From Flavobacteriales bacterium UBA720 (GTDB lineage Bacteria; Bacteroidota; Bacteroidia; Flavobacteriales; Weeksellaceae), in contig DBLQ01000059.1 in NCBI GenBank assembly GCA_002297505.1, forward strand, positions 53,805 through 117,804: 64,000 nucleotides of DNA. Reading direction: 5' to 3'. The position numbers and the translations under genes were made by a program. Below the pieces are notes generated by a model, which searched no databases, was not told the DNA's origin, and saw only the letters and a list, made by a program, of their open reading frames with translations. Positions 61,122-64,000 of this stretch are shown in pieces. Positions within the stretch are counted from its first letter, which is position 1; each line of letters begins with the position of its first letter.

Positions 61122-62020
61122 GGTTTGAGTTTAAGGTTATGGTTTTGTGGCGGAAGCGGAACGTAACCGTCATCGTTAATCACTTTTGGGAATTCGTGAT
61201 TTTGCCATCTGGTTTTGGCATCTTCAATCATTTCGCGGGACGAGGCTACAAAATTCCAGTAAATATATCTCGGTTCGGGAAAAGGCTCGCCACCAAAAAT
61301 GTAAACCGTAGAATCGGGCTTCAGGGTGAAGTGGCAAAGCTTCGCATCTTTGGCAATCAGGATGTGTTTTGGGTTGTAGAGATTGCCTTCACTTTCGATA
61401 TTGCCTTCCAGAATGTAAAGTGAAGATTCGCCGAAAAGATAATCGCCAAGGATGATCTCCCGGTCTTCCTGCAGCGTGTTTTTGACTTCCAGGAAATACA
61501 ACGGCGAGTAAACCGGTACCGGAGATTTGCGTCCGAGGATTTCGCCGGCAATCAGTTTATAATGGATTCCATTGTCTATCCAGCTTGGGATATCTTCTTT
61601 GTTGATGTGGAAAAACTCGGGTTCCATGGTTTCTAACTCTTTGGGAAGCGCTACCCATATTTGTAATCCGTGGAGGTTTTTATCGGTGGTTCTGAGATAT
61701 TCCGGAGTTCTTTCCGAGTGTGCAACGCCTTTCCCAGCAGTCATCCAGTTCACCGCACCTTCCTTGATTTCGATTTCTGTCCCGATGGAATCCCGGTGCA
61801 TAATGCTGCCCTCGAACAAAAAAGTAAGTGTGGAAAGCCCAATGTGCGGATGCGGCGGCACGTCCATATTCTCAAAGTCTCGGAGTGCGGCCGGTCCCAT
61901 ATGATCTATAAAGACGAAAGGTCCTACGCTTCTTTTCTGGGAAAACGGCAGTAGCCGGCCTACCAGAAAGTTGCCGATGTCTGCTGCGCGTTCCTCAATG
62001 ATCATCTCGATGTTTGACAT
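61118..62020 (-). CDS. Pirin family protein
   Basis: The 300-residue bicupin protein has the N-terminal domain with FVFIDHMGPAALRDFENMDV, PPHPHIGLSTLTFLFEGSIM (two metal His residues) and AVNWMTAGKGVAHSERTPEY. The C-terminal domain has IILGDYLFGESSLYILEGN and VYIFGGEPFPEPRYIYWNFV. Pirins bind Fe and may act as quercetinase or regulators; which applies is open. It is coupled (4-bp overlap) to the GLPGLI gene. Confidence 0.93.
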   Translation of the reverse strand: MSNIEMIIEERAADIGNFLVGRLLPFSQKRSVGPFVFIDHMGPAALRDFENMDVPPHPHIGLSTLTFLFEGSIMHRDSIGTEIEIKEGAVNWMTAGKGVAHSERTPEYLRTTDKNLHGLQIWVALPKELETMEPEFFHINKEDIPSWIDNGIHYKLIAGEILGRKSPVPVYSPLYFLEVKNTLQEDREIILGDYLFGESSLYILEGNIESEGNLYNPKHILIAKDAKLCHFTLKPDSTVYIFGGEPFPEPRYIYWNFVASSREMIEDAKTRWQNHEFPKVINDDGYVPLPPQNHNLKLKP

Positions 62021-62459
62021 AATTCAGTTTTAAATTGGATTTAAAATTAAGGATTTAACTTTTAAGAACGAAGTAAAAATTTTTAAACTCAAGGGCTTTA
62101 TGGCTTTTTATTTAATTCAATGTTTTAAAGCGGAAATTTTTAAAGTTCTTTTGTTATCCTCTAGAGATCTCGACAGTGTTGGCTAGATTCCTCCGGAATG
62201 ACAAACTTGTGGTAGTCTCTCATTTTTATTGTATGTCCAATCTCTCGCAGCGTGACTTTAGTGAAAATTCTTTTTTGTGTATACAAATGTTCTATTTTTA
62301 TGTGGATCTTCTTGTAAAAAATAAACTGCAGGCGGATTAAACTGTCCAAATTATAATATTGAAAAAGTGCAATTTTGGCAGATAAAACGCTGATTTTTCC
62401 ATTGGTATAGTTTCTGACTAAATGACTACCTTTGACAACTATAATTTTAAAATGTATTA
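62021..62459. other. 439-bp gene-free region before rseP
   Basis: No convincing gene is present; the minus-strand open frame 62161-62472 has no family signal and overlaps the rseP start. The stretch 62190-62212 (AGATTCCTCCGGAATGACAA) resembles a short repeat that I recall from related genomes (unverified), and it contains the palindrome TCCGGA. The rseP promoter is at the right end. Confidence 0.5.
62402..62434 (+). promoter_or_regulatory. Promoter of rseP
   Basis: TTG (62402-62404), 22 bp and TACCTTTG (62427-62434) fit the -33/-7 pattern with a long spacer. The ATG is 25 nt downstream. Confidence 0.5.
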
Positions 62460-63968
62460 ATGGAATTAGCATTAAAGATATTTCAGTTTATCCTGAGCAT
62501 TTCTATCCTTGTAACGTTACACGAAATCGGGCACTTCCTACCGGCGAAATGGTTCAAAACCAAAGTAGACAAATTCTTTTTATTCTTCGACCCGTATTTT
62601 TCCATCTTCGCCATGAAGAAGATCCACGGAAAATGGCAATATAAATTCTTTTCCAAAAACCAGCCTACTGAAGAGGAGGTGGAAATCAATGGCAAAAAGG
62701 TAACGCAACCGATTGATATTTCTGCTCTTCCGGAGGATGACTGGAGAAGACACGAAGGCGTGAAGTACGGCATCGGCTGGCTGCCTATGGGCGGATACGT
62801 CAAAATTGCCGGAATGGTGGACGAGAGCATGGACACCGAGCAGCTTAAAAAACCGGCGCAGCCTTGGGAATTCCGTGCAAAACCAGCGTGGCAGCGACTC
62901 ATCATCATGCTGGGTGGTGTAACGGTGAATTTCTTCCTGGCATGGCTGATCTATTCCTGCCTGTCTTTCTTTTCGGGCGAAACTTTTCATGACAATTCGA
63001 AATTCGAAAATGGCATTGCTGTTTCCGAAGCCGGAAGAAAAATGGGTCTGGAGACGGGTGATAAAATCCTGAAAATAGATGGCAAACCGGCTGAACGGAT
63101 GGAAACATCTACCATCAATATGCTTTTTGCCAATGATGTTACTGTTCTCAGAGATGGCAAGGAGATCACCTTCCCGATCAACGAAGATGGTGTGGCCGAG
63201 GTGATGAAAGCCAATGAAGCCAAACTTTATTTCATGAACCGCTTTCCGGCTGTGGTAGACAGCGTGGCACCCAATATGGCCGCCATGAAAGCCGGAATCC
63301 AGAAGGGTGATAGAATTGTTGCGATCAACGGGCAAAAAACCGAGTATTATGATCAGATAGAAGCGCTTCTGTCCGCCAATAAGGGCAAACAGGTCACTGT
63401 GGAGATCATCAGAAATAATGCGCCATTAATGCTGAAAGCGGACATTGACAGCAAGGGGAAACTTGGCTTTTGGCCGGATCTGAAGATTGCTGAAAGCTCC
63501 CTGGAGCAAAGCAAAACCACGAAACATTATACTTTCCTGGAAGCGATTCCGAGAGGTTTCACAAGAACCATTGATGTGCTGACAATGCAGGTGAAGCAGT
63601 TCAAAATTATCTTCAATACCAAAACGCAGGGCTACAAGAAAGTGGGCGGCCCGATTGCGATTGTCAACAATATGCATGTGGAAAAAGCAAAAGATGGCAG
63701 TCTGTCTATCGACTGGCAGTTTTTCTGGAGCTTTACGGCAATGTTCTCCGTTTGGCTCGCCTTCCTGAACCTGATTCCGATTCCTGGACTGGATGGCGGT
63801 CATGTCCTGTTTACGTTGTGGGAAATCATCACGAGAAAGCCGGTTCCGCAGAAAATTTTAGAAAATGCTCAGATGGTGGGTGTGATTTTCCTGTTAGGCC
63901 TGATGGTGTTAATATTTGGAAATGATATAGTTAAGCTAATCACCCAATTTTTAGGTCAAAAAAATTAA
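62460..63968 (+). CDS. rseP: RIP metalloprotease RseP (site-2 protease)
   Basis: The 502-residue intramembrane protease has the zinc motif VTLHEIGHFLPAKWF (HEIGH at residues 21-25, first helix). It has a large periplasmic part with PDZ domains (VSEAGRKMGLETGDKILKID and MAAMKAGIQKGDRIVAINGQ), and a late helix with the third metal ligand LNLIPIPGLDGGHVLFTLWE. It cleaves membrane-bound regulators such as anti-sigma factors. The long insert after residue 60 (EEEVEINGKKVTQPIDISAL) is usual in flavobacteria. Confidence 0.95.
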   Translation: MELALKIFQFILSISILVTLHEIGHFLPAKWFKTKVDKFFLFFDPYFSIFAMKKIHGKWQYKFFSKNQPTEEEVEINGKKVTQPIDISALPEDDWRRHEGVKYGIGWLPMGGYVKIAGMVDESMDTEQLKKPAQPWEFRAKPAWQRLIIMLGGVTVNFFLAWLIYSCLSFFSGETFHDNSKFENGIAVSEAGRKMGLETGDKILKIDGKPAERMETSTINMLFANDVTVLRDGKEITFPINEDGVAEVMKANEAKLYFMNRFPAVVDSVAPNMAAMKAGIQKGDRIVAINGQKTEYYDQIEALLSANKGKQVTVEIIRNNAPLMLKADIDSKGKLGFWPDLKIAESSLEQSKTTKHYTFLEAIPRGFTRTIDVLTMQVKQFKIIFNTKTQGYKKVGGPIAIVNNMHVEKAKDGSLSIDWQFFWSFTAMFSVWLAFLNLIPIPGLDGGHVLFTLWEIITRKPVPQKILENAQMVGVIFLLGLMVLIFGNDIVKLITQFLGQKN

Positions 63969-64000
63969 AAAAAAGTTCTTGAAATATTTGGTGGATAAAG

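Noticed and set aside
62161..62472. Minus-strand 103-codon frame before rseP
   Set aside because: It has no recognisable domain, covers the rseP promoter and start, and has odd codon use.

Overview
This window is about 64 kb of ordinary chromosome from a member of the Bacteroidetes, most likely a Chryseobacterium/Epilithonimonas-type Flavobacteriia (Weeksellaceae). The clues are a type IX secretion sorting tail, a GLPGLI protein, 2TM-domain proteins beside a LytS/LytTR pair, MenD (menaquinone), a lineage-typical Tgt without zinc cysteines, DUF4251/DUF4296/DUF4349/DUF6646-like proteins, and promoters of the Bacteroidetes type (TTG, about 18-22 bp, TAnnTTTG) in place of -35/-10 boxes. Assignments come from reading the sequence and from family knowledge; no database was searched.

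Layout. 1-9.3 kb: 5' part of glycyl-tRNA synthetase, an ECF sigma factor with a membrane partner, truC, a secreted Asp-box repeat protein with a T9SS tail, a TPR/HTH membrane regulator, and pyrD. 9.3-12.6 kb: a metal-handling operon (Cys/His-rich protein, periplasmic HMA protein, HMA-TonB receptor) whose receptor gene is broken by one base in an A-run. 12.7-23.5 kb: DUF4349 lipoprotein, acyl-CoA dehydrogenase, msrB, an SDR with a TTG start, tsaB, a PQQ sugar dehydrogenase, a BlaI/M56 pair with a textbook operator, and uvrB. 23.5-33.8 kb: a three-copy tandem repeat, a Kdo-kinase-like/GT9 LPS pair, an AI-2E-type transporter, pabB/pabC-like genes, menD and a radical SAM protein. 33.9-38.5 kb: LytS-type kinase, three 2TM units (one frameshifted), a methyltransferase, a LytTR regulator and a Fic protein. 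38.6-53.6 kb: housekeeping genes mnmA, clpC, glycosyltransferases, the rsfS-ftsH-LUD-cdsA-psd block, birA, an LptF/G permease, tgt and a dolichol-phosphate-mannose-synthase-like enzyme. 57.2-64 kb: cydAB, a small outer-membrane-type protein, GLPGLI, pirin and rseP.

The most unusual part is the A+T-rich island at about 53.6-57.0 kb. It holds at least three toxin-tip/immunity remnants in series. Each is a C-terminal toxin fragment whose stop codon overlaps or abuts the start of a small downstream gene; one fragment is a recognisable TNT (NAD+ glycohydrolase type) domain behind a broken RHS-like leader. G+C-rich hairpin repeats sit at the edges of the modules. Between two inverted copies of one palindrome lies a decayed REP-associated tyrosine transposase (RAYT). 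I read the island as a store or graveyard of polymorphic-toxin modules bounded by REP-like elements.

Two genes (HMA-TonB receptor, third 2TM protein) are each broken by a single-base change in a homopolymer run, and a third such case is possible in a toxin remnant. That pattern fits either assembly error or slippage, and raw reads would decide.
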